From Candidatus Gastranaerophilales bacterium (GTDB lineage Bacteria > Cyanobacteriota > Vampirovibrionia > Gastranaerophilales > Gastranaerophilaceae), in NCBI GenBank assembly GCA_944322685.1, contig CALUPP010000023.1, positions 1 through 46,353 on the forward strand: 46,353 nt of DNA, in the 5' to 3' direction. The number at the start of each line of letters is the position of its first letter. Within the stretch, counting starts at the first letter, position 1. A program made the translations under genes and the position numbers. The notes below the pieces were generated by a model. That model saw only the letters and a list, made by a program, of their open reading frames with translations, was not told the DNA's origin and did no database searches. Positions 7,388 through 15,938 of the stretch are shown piece after piece.

Positions 7388-9550
7388 ATGAAAAAGATTT
7401 GTTTACTTATTACTGCTGCAATCTTGAGCACGGGCATAGCTTCAGCAGATACGATGGATATTATGGCTCCGGCCGGCAGCCCGTTAATGCAAACTATCCA
7501 AAACAACACTCTGGATAGAAAACTTCCCGATGAGCTAAAAAAACAAAAAGCAAAAGAGGAAAATCTTGAAAAACTCAAAAAAGAAACCCTCAAAGAGCTT
7601 ACCGGCGAAAATATCCAAATAGACGAATCAAAAAAACAAATCCCCGAAAATATAAAAACAAAAAAAACCCGGGCTGAAAGACGCGCAGAAAAAAAAGCTG
7701 AAAAAGCAAGAATAAAAGCGGAAGAAAAACAGAAAAAAAAAGACCTTAAACTGCAAAAACAAAAGCAAAAAGCAGAAAAAAAGGCGCTAAAAGAACAAAA
7801 AAAAGAAATTAAGAAGTTAAAAAAAACAAATCCTGAACTTGCAGCAAAAATGGAAAAAGAACTTTCCCATTACAAAGATGAAAAACCATTGGTGCTGGTT
7901 AAATACCAAAACGAAAACAATGAAGAAGCAAAATCAGGAAAAATCCTCGATAAAGAACTAAAAGACGGAAAATTTAACCTCAAAGCCAACAAAGATACAA
8001 AATCCGACGAAATCCAAATTTTTATCAAACAAGTCGAATTTTCTCCCTCGGAAATTTTCACGGAAGATGAACTTCAGGAAATGGCGAGGCCTCTTATAAA
8101 TGAAAATGTCACAATGACCGACATTAAAAACCTCGTCGACAAAATAAACCGCTCTTATATCATCAATGACTACGTAACATCGCGCGCATACCTTCCCGAA
8201 CAGAAAATACAGGACGGAAAATTAGTAATAAACCTTTTTGAGGGCAGAGTCGGAGAGGTTCTGATAAAAGGCAACACCTGGACAAGAAAATCTTACATAA
8301 CAAAACGCCTCGGTCTTCAGGAGGGCGAACTTTTCAGGCTCCGCGTGCTTGAAAACAGCCTCATAAAGTTCAATAATGACCACTACAACTACACAAAAAA
8401 CCCGTTTTCAATAAAAGCAAGACTCGCTCCGGGCAAAGAACAGGGAACGACAGATATTCTCGTCGACACGAACGATCCTCTGCCGTTTAAAATTACCGGC
8501 GTGTTTGACAACGCAGGCAGAGACACAATCGGTCTTTTAAGAGGCGGCGTAATGCTTTCCACAGAAAGCTTAACCGGAAATCGCGACAGATTGTCACTCG
8601 GCAGCTATTTCGGCAAAGGAACCCAGATTTATTTCGGCGATTACAACATCCCGATTAACAAATACGGCACCAGAGCGGGCGTTTCCGTGTCATACAACCA
8701 CATTGACGTAATCAGAGGGCCGTACAGAGATTTTGACATCTCCGGAAACGCAATGGTATACACGGGCTACATTTCACACCCTATTATCAACAGACCTGAT
8801 TTAACATTTACATCATATACAGCCGGAAATTTCAAAACAACAAACACATATTTTTCAGATGTGCCGATTTATCGCTCAAAAACCGCATCAGGAACCCAGG
8901 GTTTTACCTTAAGAAAGGACACAAAACGCGGTATTTGGTACACAGGCCACTACGCATCGGTGGGCTATATGGATACAATCCCCGCACATGATATTTTCTG
9001 GAAATATAACGGAAACCTGACCAGATTGCACGATTTTGGCCACGGAATCATCGGTCAATTCAGAGCAGCAGTCCAAGTTTCGCCAAATAAAGAGCTTCCT
9101 TGGATTGAACAGTTCCAAATCGGCGGTATTTCTAGCGTCAGAGGCTATTCAGAAGGTCTTTTAATCGGCCGAAGCGGCTATTTTCTCAGCGCAGAATTGA
9201 TTACACCGATTCCACTGCTCCCTAAAAAGGTCGGCACCGAAAAATTGGGCTTTGTAAACCTGCGCGATATAATCAAACTCGCTCTGTTCTTTGATCAGGG
9301 CTGTGTTTTCCCCTATAAAGGCGTAGGCGGCGGCCATGGCGACAGCTCAGATGTTTTAATGAGCATCGGCCCCGGTTTAAGAATCCGTTTGAGCGACTAT
9401 CTCAGCGCACGAGTTTATTGGGGCTTTAGCATGATTCAAAACCGCTACGAAGACAAACAGCCCACAGGCAGATTCCACTTTGAGCTCACATCTTCGCCTG
9501 ATTTGGATAAACTGCTAAAAGCAAGAAAACCAAAATCAGAAAAGCTGTAA
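7388..9550 (+). CDS. POTRA/beta-barrel outer-membrane transporter (ShlB/FhaC-like)
   Basis: A 720-residue exported protein. Residues 1-20 form a signal peptide ending SADT. Residues 45-160 are an extreme Lys/Glu/Ala-rich stretch, likely a long charged helix. About 205-290 is a POTRA_2-like domain (FIKQVEFSPSEIFTEDEL, then SRAYLPEQKIQDGKLVINLFEGRVGEV). The rest is an outer-membrane barrel with the Omp85/TpsB motif GGISSVRGY at 578-586. This is the architecture of two-partner-secretion transporters that move large adhesins or haemolysins out of the cell. No TpsA substrate is adjacent; the gene stands alone with its own promoter and a hairpin after it. The charged linker is unusual for the family. 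A lipid or BamA-like role is a less likely alternative. Confidence 0.85.
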   Translation: MKKICLLITAAILSTGIASADTMDIMAPAGSPLMQTIQNNTLDRKLPDELKKQKAKEENLEKLKKETLKELTGENIQIDESKKQIPENIKTKKTRAERRAEKKAEKARIKAEEKQKKKDLKLQKQKQKAEKKALKEQKKEIKKLKKTNPELAAKMEKELSHYKDEKPLVLVKYQNENNEEAKSGKILDKELKDGKFNLKANKDTKSDEIQIFIKQVEFSPSEIFTEDELQEMARPLINENVTMTDIKNLVDKINRSYIINDYVTSRAYLPEQKIQDGKLVINLFEGRVGEVLIKGNTWTRKSYITKRLGLQEGELFRLRVLENSLIKFNNDHYNYTKNPFSIKARLAPGKEQGTTDILVDTNDPLPFKITGVFDNAGRDTIGLLRGGVMLSTESLTGNRDRLSLGSYFGKGTQIYFGDYNIPINKYGTRAGVSVSYNHIDVIRGPYRDFDISGNAMVYTGYISHPIINRPDLTFTSYTAGNFKTTNTYFSDVPIYRSKTASGTQGFTLRKDTKRGIWYTGHYASVGYMDTIPAHDIFWKYNGNLTRLHDFGHGIIGQFRAAVQVSPNKELPWIEQFQIGGISSVRGYSEGLLIGRSGYFLSAELITPIPLLPKKVGTEKLGFVNLRDIIKLALFFDQGCVFPYKGVGGGHGDSSDVLMSIGPGLRIRLSDYLSARVYWGFSMIQNRYEDKQPTGRFHFELTSSPDLDKLLKARKPKSEKL

Positions 9551-9660
9551 AAAAATCGCTATTTTCCAATAATTGCCACAAAATAACGGCTTGCTTAAAG
9601 TAACGAATGGATTTGTATGCAATTTTCATACGGATAGGCGGAAATATTCCATAAAACACA

Positions 9661-9697
9661 AATATTGGGTATTAAAAGTTTTTTAATACCCAATATT
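9661..9697. terminator. Perfect 17-bp inverted repeat, bidirectional terminator
   Basis: AATATTGGGTATTAAAA (9661-9677) pairs perfectly with 9681-9697 across a three-base loop. It lies between convergent genes (the TpsB-like gene and the hydrogenase operon), so it probably stops transcription from both sides. There is no long T-tract outside the stem, but the AT-rich stem base supplies U runs in either direction. Confidence 0.6.
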
Positions 9698-9757
9698 GAA
9701 TAAAATCTTAAAAACGCTGCTAATATTAGCCAATTTTAAACCAAAACAAGCGATTTT

Positions 9758-11230
9758 CTACGATTTTGAGGCTTCTTTTTCCAAATCATTTATATTTTCG
9801 CTTGCATCAGCGTATTCTTTGACTTTTTTGGTCGTAATTTTCTTGCTGTTCAAGCAGGCCGCACCGCCAACGCATCCGCCGGGGCACGCCATGACTTCAA
9901 CGAGATTTCCTAACGGGCAGGCGCCTTTTTTGGCCCACTGCTTCATCTCTCTGACCGATTTTGTGTTCAAACCGTCAACGCAAGTCGGGAAAATTTCAGT
10001 GAAATCTTTGCTTGCCACCTTAACAGACTCGGCAACTCCGCCTGTAACAGCGAAATTTCGGCCTTCTTTTGATGCTTTGGCTTCAAATTCATAATCTTCA
10101 AGCTCCGCAAGCTGAATTCCGAACGCAACAAAAAGCGCACCCATTTCTTCAAAGTTGAGAACATAATCTGTGTACTCATCTTTTTGCGCCTCTTTGCGTT
10201 TTGCCACGCACGGCCCGACAAAAACGGTTACGCAATCGGGATCTTGCTCTTTTGCGAGTTTCGCCGTGTAGTGCATCGGTGTTCTTGTTTCTGAACGGAA
10301 CGGTTTGAGCTCGGGAACATGCTTTTCAACCAGCTCATTGTAAGCAGCACAGCAAGATGTCGTCATAAACTCATCTCCGCGCTCCATTCTTTCTTTAAAG
10401 TCCTCTGCTTCCGTTCTGGCCGTGATATCAGCGCCTTCTGCGACCTCCATCACCTTGTCAAAGCCGACTTTTATCAATCCTTGCGCAATTTTGTTGATTG
10501 AAACCGGCAGCTGACCCACAACAGCAGGCGCAACCATCGCAACTACCTTTTTATTTGAGCGCATTACTTTGAGAATATCAAAAACCTGACTTTTCTCCTG
10601 AACGGCCGCAAACGGACAAGCCGCCTCGCACGCACCGCAGCTTATACATTTTTCAAAATCGATTTCAGCATGTCCTGCTTCGTTTTTGGTGATTGCACCG
10701 ACCGGACAAGCGTCTTCGCAGGGCACTTTCAGCTTGACAATTGCGCTGTACGGGCAAACCTGTATGCACATTCCGCAGTTTTTGCATTTATCACCGTCAA
10801 TAACCGATTTTCCGTTCTGCACAGAAATTGCACCGAACTTACAAACCTGTGTACAAGGCCTTGCAACGCATCCCTGGCACAAATCCGTAACATAAACACG
10901 GCTCGGAACGCAGCCCTTGCAGGCAGTTTCCACAACGGTCAGAATATCTTCGTCCGGTTTTTGTCTTTCGGCAGCTTTTTGCGCATATTCAGACAACATC
11001 GTGATTTCGTCATCATTTTCAACGCTGTGCCCGAGTCCGGCGATAGCTCTTTGGCGCAAAATCGCTCTTTCCTTGTGAATACAGCATCTAAACGGAACTT
11101 CCGCATTTTTCGGACGCATTTCAAAAGGAATTTTGTCCACTGCTTTGTCTAAATCATTTTTTAGGTAGGCCTTTATTAACCTGACCAATACTTCTCTTTT
11201 AAGGTGTGTTGTATTGCTTTGGTTATCCAT
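9758..11230 (-). CDS. [FeFe] hydrogenase, catalytic type (group B-like)
   Basis: A 490-residue iron-only hydrogenase interconverting protons and H2 with ferredoxin-level electrons. Four-Cys cluster motifs run C104-C130, C149-C159, C171-C175 and C195-C205, giving several 4Fe-4S clusters. The H-cluster motifs are TSCCAAY (291-297), VGPCVAKRKE (L2, Cys341) and ACPGGC (L3, Cys449 and Cys453). All four cubane-ligating cysteines and the adjacent proton-relay Cys of TSCC are present. The motif variants (AAY instead of PxW, GPC instead of MPC) fit group B rather than group A enzymes. It overlaps the upstream 2Fe-2S gene by eight bases. Maturases HydE/F/G are not in the window. Confidence 0.9.
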   Translation of the reverse strand: MDNQSNTTHLKREVLVRLIKAYLKNDLDKAVDKIPFEMRPKNAEVPFRCCIHKERAILRQRAIAGLGHSVENDDEITMLSEYAQKAAERQKPDEDILTVVETACKGCVPSRVYVTDLCQGCVARPCTQVCKFGAISVQNGKSVIDGDKCKNCGMCIQVCPYSAIVKLKVPCEDACPVGAITKNEAGHAEIDFEKCISCGACEAACPFAAVQEKSQVFDILKVMRSNKKVVAMVAPAVVGQLPVSINKIAQGLIKVGFDKVMEVAEGADITARTEAEDFKERMERGDEFMTTSCCAAYNELVEKHVPELKPFRSETRTPMHYTAKLAKEQDPDCVTVFVGPCVAKRKEAQKDEYTDYVLNFEEMGALFVAFGIQLAELEDYEFEAKASKEGRNFAVTGGVAESVKVASKDFTEIFPTCVDGLNTKSVREMKQWAKKGACPLGNLVEVMACPGGCVGGAACLNSKKITTKKVKEYADASENINDLEKEASKS

Positions 11231-11477
11231 TGATTTTACTTTCTATTGCTTTCAATACTTTCTCAACTGTTGCTTCAGAAATGATTTCACCGTCAATTTT
11301 AACAAACGGAGCTTTCATATATGTCGTATCATTGCATAAATCAAGGCAAGTAGCCGCCTTAACGTCCACTCTGCTTTTGAACTGAGGGGGGAGCGAAGAC
11401 TCCAAATCCTGCAATTTTGATGCACCCATTACAAAGCAGGTTGTTCCCAGACATATTTCTACGCTAATCTTTTCCAT
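11223..11477 (-). CDS. NuoE/HydC-like thioredoxin-fold [2Fe-2S] protein
   Basis: An 84-residue small ferredoxin of the thioredoxin fold. It has the four-Cys pattern C9-x4-C14 and C44-x3-C48, the 2Fe-2S signature of the 24-kDa NADH dehydrogenase subunit and of HydC. It lacks the N-terminal helical part of NuoE. It probably passes electrons to or from the adjacent hydrogenase, whose start it overlaps by eight bases. A GGAGG ribosome site stands four bases before the ATG. An 82-base gap separates it from the phosphatase gene upstream. Confidence 0.85.
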   Translation of the reverse strand: MEKISVEICLGTTCFVMGASKLQDLESSLPPQFKSRVDVKAATCLDLCNDTTYMKAPFVKIDGEIISEATVEKVLKAIESKING

Positions 11478-11559
11478 TAATCCTCCATTCGAGTTTTTGA
11501 CTGTTTTTTGCCGAAAACGTTATTTTTCAACATATCCCGGCAGGTGAAAGCACGCTGAA

Positions 11560-12735
11560 CTAAATAAATTGCAGGTGCACTTTCTTAATATAACGCTCTG
11601 AAAGAATTTTTTCCAGTTGTTTTACAACATTTTTACGAATCGCAAGCTCAACCGGCAAATCAGGGTCATAATGCGCCTGATTTAACTTGGTTCCGACCAT
11701 AAAATCAATACAATCGGAATCCAAAAACATATTTACAAGCTTTCCGGCTGCGTCATCGGGCATATTTTTGCAGTCATCGTTCAAATATTCAACCGCTTTT
11801 GTGAGGGTCAAAATGCCCTCCGTAACCAAATCAACGCCCTCCATTTTTGAGCAGGCAGGCAAATTTCCGCCCGAAAAACGTTCGGTTTCTACCGTTCTTC
11901 CGAGCTCACGTGCAAGAAGATTCGCCGTTGTACCGCCAGAAATCGCTTTCTTCCCGTCAAAATCATCAAAAATCTTTGCATATTCCGCATCCCGCTCCGA
12001 ATAATACGGCGGGCCCGTGAAAAGCAGCATTTTTCTCGGCTTTCTGAAATACAAAACAGCGCAGGAAATATCGTCCTTTGCCGTATGCCCGGGTTCTTTG
12101 ATTTCAGCCGCACGCACGACATTATGCGCAAGATGCCGGCTTGAAATCGTCTTGTCTTTTTCAATTTCATGCAAAACAAACTCAATAAGCCCCTCTCGCC
12201 GCCAGCCGAGCTTATATTCCGGCGACCCCATCCCGGCCTGCGTTACACCGTCCGAACAAAACAACAGCCTGTCCTCCGGTTCGAGCTTTATTTTGTACAA
12301 ATGCATGTGCCTGTTTGTAAATTTCTTTGAAGTGATGACTTTTGCTTCATGTTCGACAATTTTCCCGCCGCGAATGTGCAGAAAATCAGGATTTCCCTCC
12401 TCAACAATCTTCACTTCGCCGTTATCATTGCAATCAACAACCGAAAACGTCGCATAGCTGATTTTTCGCACCTGACAAACAGGCAATGAGTTCATAATAA
12501 CCTCGGTCGCTTTCATAATATCACGCCCTTCGGCAATAAACTTTGTAATCATCGTCGCGGTCATATTCGCAAGAATATTCGCCTTAATCCCGCTCCCGAG
12601 CCCGTCAGAAAGCACGGCAATAACACGCCCCTCCGCAGGATAGCGTTTTGACATAAAGCAGTCGCCGAAAGTATTTTGACCGTTCTTTTTTTCCTGAAAA
12701 CAGTCAACATCTATGAAAAACTGTTCTTCCGTCAA
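11560..12735 (-). CDS. SpoIIE-type PP2C protein phosphatase of the hydrogenase locus
   Basis: A 391-residue protein. Residues 1-230 form a SpoIIE/PP2C-like Ser/Thr phosphatase domain with metal-binding acidic motifs: FGDCF, SDGLGSG (early), FCSDGVTQ (middle) and KDDISCAVL (about 225). The remaining 155 residues form a separate C-terminal domain with GGTTANLLARELGR and VDLVTEGILTLTKAVEYL, not recognised as a known fold. The start is a TTG overlapping the sensory hydrogenase stop (TTGA), so translation is tightly coupled. In HydDB terms, sensory [FeFe] hydrogenases linked to such phosphatases form group C3. The likely role is to convert an H2 or redox signal into dephosphorylation of an unknown target. 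Confidence 0.85.
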   Translation of the reverse strand: MTEEQFFIDVDCFQEKKNGQNTFGDCFMSKRYPAEGRVIAVLSDGLGSGIKANILANMTATMITKFIAEGRDIMKATEVIMNSLPVCQVRKISYATFSVVDCNDNGEVKIVEEGNPDFLHIRGGKIVEHEAKVITSKKFTNRHMHLYKIKLEPEDRLLFCSDGVTQAGMGSPEYKLGWRREGLIEFVLHEIEKDKTISSRHLAHNVVRAAEIKEPGHTAKDDISCAVLYFRKPRKMLLFTGPPYYSERDAEYAKIFDDFDGKKAISGGTTANLLARELGRTVETERFSGGNLPACSKMEGVDLVTEGILTLTKAVEYLNDDCKNMPDDAAGKLVNMFLDSDCIDFMVGTKLNQAHYDPDLPVELAIRKNVVKQLEKILSERYIKKVHLQFI

Positions 12736-14450
12736 TCCTTATTCTCCGTATTTTCTTCGTAACCCTCTGCAATCTGACTCAAAAGCAGCTCCGTATCAAC
12801 CATGTGCTCGCCCAGAAGACAAGCAATGTTCTGAACGGTAGCTATATTCTTCTCGATTACCTCATGAGCCTTTTTCGCAATCTGATCGCGCTTCATTTCG
12901 GTTTTGGTAACATCAGTTATTACCGCTCCGACGATTTTATTGCGCTCAATCTCAAAGACGGTAATATCATACAGGTTGTTCCCGACAGAATAACGCTCTT
13001 TGTGGATATCCTGCCCTGATGAAAGCACCCGCCTGAAAAAGTCGCCAAACGGAATTATCCGCTCAAGCGCCCCGCCGGCAAGCCCCTCGGGACGGCTGTT
13101 GAAAATCTCAACAAGATCGGGCGCAAACATCTTAACAAATGCCTCATTTGCCTCAATAATGTTCAAATTTGCATCCGCCATAACAATCGCCGACGGCATA
13201 CATCTCAGCATTGCGCTTGCCTTTCTGATTGCGAGCTTTCTCATGTATGAAGTACACATCGAAGGCTCCGCATCCCCGTCCAGAAGCGCTTCCGCAAGCT
13301 GTCTGCAAGTATCATACCCGCATCCGCCGCAATTCAGCTCATCTTCGGGCGCATGTTTGCCGATGGAGGCCATTGCTTCAAAAATTTCCTCCGCAGTATG
13401 GGGCTTTTTCTCAACCGGATCTTTCGGATAAACTTTTTCCACAACAACAGCCGGCTCTGACGGAATTTGAGGCCTAAATTTAATATTCCGCATGATGTCA
13501 GACATAGTCAGCACACCCGGCTTTTCCAAAACCTTACAAGGCCCGTTAGCGCAGCCGCCATCGCAGGCCAATGCTTCGATAAATATCGTTCTGTCGACTT
13601 TTTCCGTATCCAAATTCTGCAAAGATTCACGAAAAGCCGCAATTCCGCTCACGCTTACCAGCTGGATATCCTTTGCCGTGCCGGAAAGGCGCAAAGTCTT
13701 GTTCATACCGCCTTCTATCGGATAATATGCCCCCTCATAAGCATCATAAGGCACAAATCGCGGTTTTTTCTCGGGCTCAACCTCATTAGGGTCAATTCCC
13801 TCCGCCTCAAACCACTGCATAAGCTCAATAAACGTCAAGGAAACATCAATCAGCTCCGGGTTGTGGTCAGATTCGTTCTTTTTCGCAATACAAGGGCCGA
13901 TAAAAATAACACCGATATTCTCACCGAGCTCTTTTTTCAATAGTTTTGCATGAGTAAGCGCCGGAGAAGCAATCGGTGTGATATATTTTGCAAATTTCGG
14001 CATATGAATCCGCACAAAATCTACAATCGCAGGACATGCGCTCGAAATGTGAATCTGTTTTTCGCGTTTTGAGAGAATTTTCGTTACCTCAATAGAAACC
14101 TCCTGCGCACCCAGCGCGGTTTCAGAAACACCGGCAAATCCCAGCTTTTTGAGCGCAGTAATGAACTTTTCCTCGGGAATGTCAAAAAATCCCGCCCAGC
14201 TCGGAGCAATCGACACGTAAACCTCTTTTTTTGCCGTCAAAACCGCCCGTGCTTTGTTCAAATCTTCTCTCACGCGCTTCGCATGCGCAGGACAAATCGT
14301 AACACAATGCCCGCAGGCAACGCATTTTTCAGGAATTACCGAAGCATGCCCGTTTTCTATGCGAATTGCCTTGACTGAGCATTGCCTGACGCACTTATAA
14401 CAATCCACACACTCATTTTGGAGCGTGTAAACAGGATACAGATTATTCAT
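12732..14450 (-). CDS. Sensory [FeFe] hydrogenase with PAS domain (HydS-like)
   Basis: A 572-residue protein. An N-terminal two-cluster ferredoxin has Cys 14, 17, 20, 24 and 43, 46, 49, 53. The H-cluster domain follows: L1 is SSACPAIV (136-143), L2 is GPCIAKKNE (Cys187) and L3 is ALACDGGC (Cys296, Cys300). In L1 the proton-relay Cys of TSCC is Ala, typical of sensory group C rather than fast catalytic enzymes. A third 4Fe-4S motif, CGGCGYDTC (374-382) plus Cys399, and a PAS domain (about 412-525) complete it. There is no kinase or cyclase domain; output probably runs through the overlapping phosphatase gene. It likely senses H2 or redox state in the cytoplasm. Confidence 0.88.
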   Translation of the reverse strand: MNNLYPVYTLQNECVDCYKCVRQCSVKAIRIENGHASVIPEKCVACGHCVTICPAHAKRVREDLNKARAVLTAKKEVYVSIAPSWAGFFDIPEEKFITALKKLGFAGVSETALGAQEVSIEVTKILSKREKQIHISSACPAIVDFVRIHMPKFAKYITPIASPALTHAKLLKKELGENIGVIFIGPCIAKKNESDHNPELIDVSLTFIELMQWFEAEGIDPNEVEPEKKPRFVPYDAYEGAYYPIEGGMNKTLRLSGTAKDIQLVSVSGIAAFRESLQNLDTEKVDRTIFIEALACDGGCANGPCKVLEKPGVLTMSDIMRNIKFRPQIPSEPAVVVEKVYPKDPVEKKPHTAEEIFEAMASIGKHAPEDELNCGGCGYDTCRQLAEALLDGDAEPSMCTSYMRKLAIRKASAMLRCMPSAIVMADANLNIIEANEAFVKMFAPDLVEIFNSRPEGLAGGALERIIPFGDFFRRVLSSGQDIHKERYSVGNNLYDITVFEIERNKIVGAVITDVTKTEMKRDQIAKKAHEVIEKNIATVQNIACLLGEHMVDTELLLSQIAEGYEENTENKD

Positions 14451-14508
14451 AATTTACCTTTTTTGCTTTATCGTTATATTCCGACCGCCGGCAAATGCCG
14501 CAAACAGC

Positions 14509-14766
14509 CTATTTGTTAACCAACAACAACTTTTTCAGCGCATTTTCAAGATTTATGTGGCTTGCGTTTGAAATGCATTCGCCGTTAATGATTACATTCG
14601 GCCCGCTTGCACATTTATTTTCACAACGGCTGCCAATAACCTCAACTTTTGCTTCAAGATTATTTTCTTTTATAAAATTTTCGATAAAATCAAGATTAGA
14701 CGCATTTCCGCGAGCAAAACAAGAGCTGCCCATGCATACTTTAATGGTGATTTGTTCTTCAGACAT
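14509..14766 (-). CDS. Second NuoE/HydC-like [2Fe-2S] protein, first gene of the hydrogenase operon
   Basis: An 85-residue thioredoxin-fold ferredoxin with C11-x4-C16 and C48-x3-C52, paralogous to the 84-residue protein lower in the operon. The frame is open to 14799, but ATG 14766 is preferred: an AAAGGG ribosome site lies seven bases upstream, and the predicted transcription start (about 14798) would exclude the earlier ATG. It stands 58 bases before the sensory hydrogenase and may supply electrons to it. Confidence 0.82.
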   Translation of the reverse strand: MSEEQITIKVCMGSSCFARGNASNLDFIENFIKENNLEAKVEVIGSRCENKCASGPNVIINGECISNASHINLENALKKLLLVNK

Positions 14767-14804
14767 GTTGTACCCTTTCATACATATATTAGAAAACATT
14801 AATG

Positions 14805-14834
14805 ATTATATCATTTATTAGAGCACAATGTCAT
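14805..14834 (-). promoter_or_regulatory. Promoter of the hydrogenase operon
   Basis: On the minus strand, ATGACA (14834-14829), an 18-base spacer and a perfect TATAAT (14810-14805). The start site would give a leader of about 30 bases before the first 2Fe-2S gene. No other strong promoter was seen inside the operon, although the 82-base gap before 11477 could hold one. Confidence 0.65.
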
Positions 14835-15006
14835 TCTTTTTTTCAAATTATTTGAAATTATTATTTCTTAATAAATTGTTACATTGGATTTTTATACACT
14901 ATTTATATATTGAGTATATACTCCTTATATAACATTTATATAAAATTGCAAAAATTTTGAATTTTTCTTAATTTTCAATAAAAAGGGTCAGGCAATTATT
15001 TAAAAT

Positions 15007-15015
15007 TGATATACT
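15007..15015 (+). promoter_or_regulatory. Extended -10 element for a possible small RNA
   Basis: TGA-TATACT forms an extended -10 box (TG at 15007-15008, TATACT 15010-15015). No -35 consensus was found. It faces the isolated plus-strand terminator at 15118-15142. Confidence 0.35.
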
Positions 15016-15021
15016 TTATAT

Positions 15022-15142
15022 AAACATAAGAGATAAATAAAATCAAGGCAAAACAAAAAGACTAATAGTTAATAATCTTGAAAGATTAATATAAATGGAA
15101 CGGGAAAAAGGTATTTTGAGGCTTTAAAAGCCTCTTTTTTTT
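15022..15142 (+). ncRNA. Candidate small non-coding RNA
   Basis: A gene-free interval of about 120 bases bounded by an extended -10 box and a strong plus-strand terminator. Inside is a perfect 7-bp hairpin (TAATCTT 15073-15079 with AAGATTA 15082-15088), then a single-stranded purine-rich stretch (about 15097-15111). No reading frame with a ribosome site is present. Both flanking genes lie on the minus strand, so the plus-strand terminator needs a transcript of its own. No known RNA family was recognised. Confidence 0.4.
15118..15142 (+). terminator. Intrinsic terminator with no protein gene upstream
   Basis: A palindromic stem (GAGGCTTT at 15118-15125, AAAGCCTC at 15127-15134) followed by eight T. 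It is oriented only for plus-strand transcription. Confidence 0.85.
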
Positions 15143-15206
15143 GCACAAAATTCATATAACCCACGGCCGCCCAAAAAATCACCCCGCCCAGCACAAATTC
15201 ACAGGA

Positions 15207-15938
15207 CTAAGCTTTAAATTTAACATCCTTTTTTATCAAAAGGCTGAAAGGGTCATTTTCTTGCTGCGCTAGTTCTGTTTTTACCGGCTCAGCGGGTGCG
15301 GAAGCTTTTACTTCGTCTTTTTTATCGGCTTTTTCTGGTTTTTGCTGCGGTTGTTCAGCACCGAGTTTTTTTGCAGCCTGCTTTTTCTCGCGTTTTTCAA
15401 GCTGCTCTTTAAATATACCGGCCATCGGTGTCGACAGGAACGGAACAATTACACGTTTTGCGATAACCTGCGTTACAAGAAGCACCGCCATAACCTTGAA
15501 ACCGGCTTTTGCCCATTTTTTGTTGGCTTCCATACCTTTTATTACCTGGTCTTCCTGATAATTAAGGCCGGCAGCCTGCATACGCTGGTGAAGATTTTTT
15601 GCTGCGTCTTTGCTGAACAGTTTTTTGCCAAACCAATTGTCAAAAAGCTTTGATGAATAGTTGTTAATCAAAGAACCGAGTGCAAACTGAATAACAACGT
15701 TCAGAATACCGTTTGAAAGGTCAATTCCGGCAACGAATTTTCTTTTTTCTTCAGGAATCTTTTTGTTATTCAAACTTTGAGTTACATAATAGTAGCAGTT
15801 TACAGCATCTTTTGTTGTTGTCGAAATCAACGCCAATTTTGCCGCAATATCCGTCGGATTGTCCGGAATAATCTTTCTCATTGTGTTTGAATTGAGAACA
15901 TTGTTGTAAAAATTTCTCATATTTATTACAGGAGCCAT
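15207..15938 (-). CDS. Unrecognised membrane-associated protein
   Basis: A 243-residue protein with no recognised family. Two hydrophobic stretches are visible: about 70-95 (GILNVVIQFALGSLI) and about 145-175 (FKVMAVLLVTQVIAKRVIVPFL), each long enough to cross the membrane. The last 60 residues are Lys/Ala/Pro/Gln-rich and probably disordered. No signal peptide was seen. The ATG overlaps the stop codon of the upstream gene by one base (TAATG), so the two proteins are made together and may act as a complex. Probably lineage-specific. Confidence 0.75.
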   Translation of the reverse strand: MAPVINMRNFYNNVLNSNTMRKIIPDNPTDIAAKLALISTTTKDAVNCYYYVTQSLNNKKIPEEKRKFVAGIDLSNGILNVVIQFALGSLINNYSSKLFDNWFGKKLFSKDAAKNLHQRMQAAGLNYQEDQVIKGMEANKKWAKAGFKVMAVLLVTQVIAKRVIVPFLSTPMAGIFKEQLEKREKKQAAKKLGAEQPQQKPEKADKKDEVKASAPAEPVKTELAQQENDPFSLLIKKDVKFKA

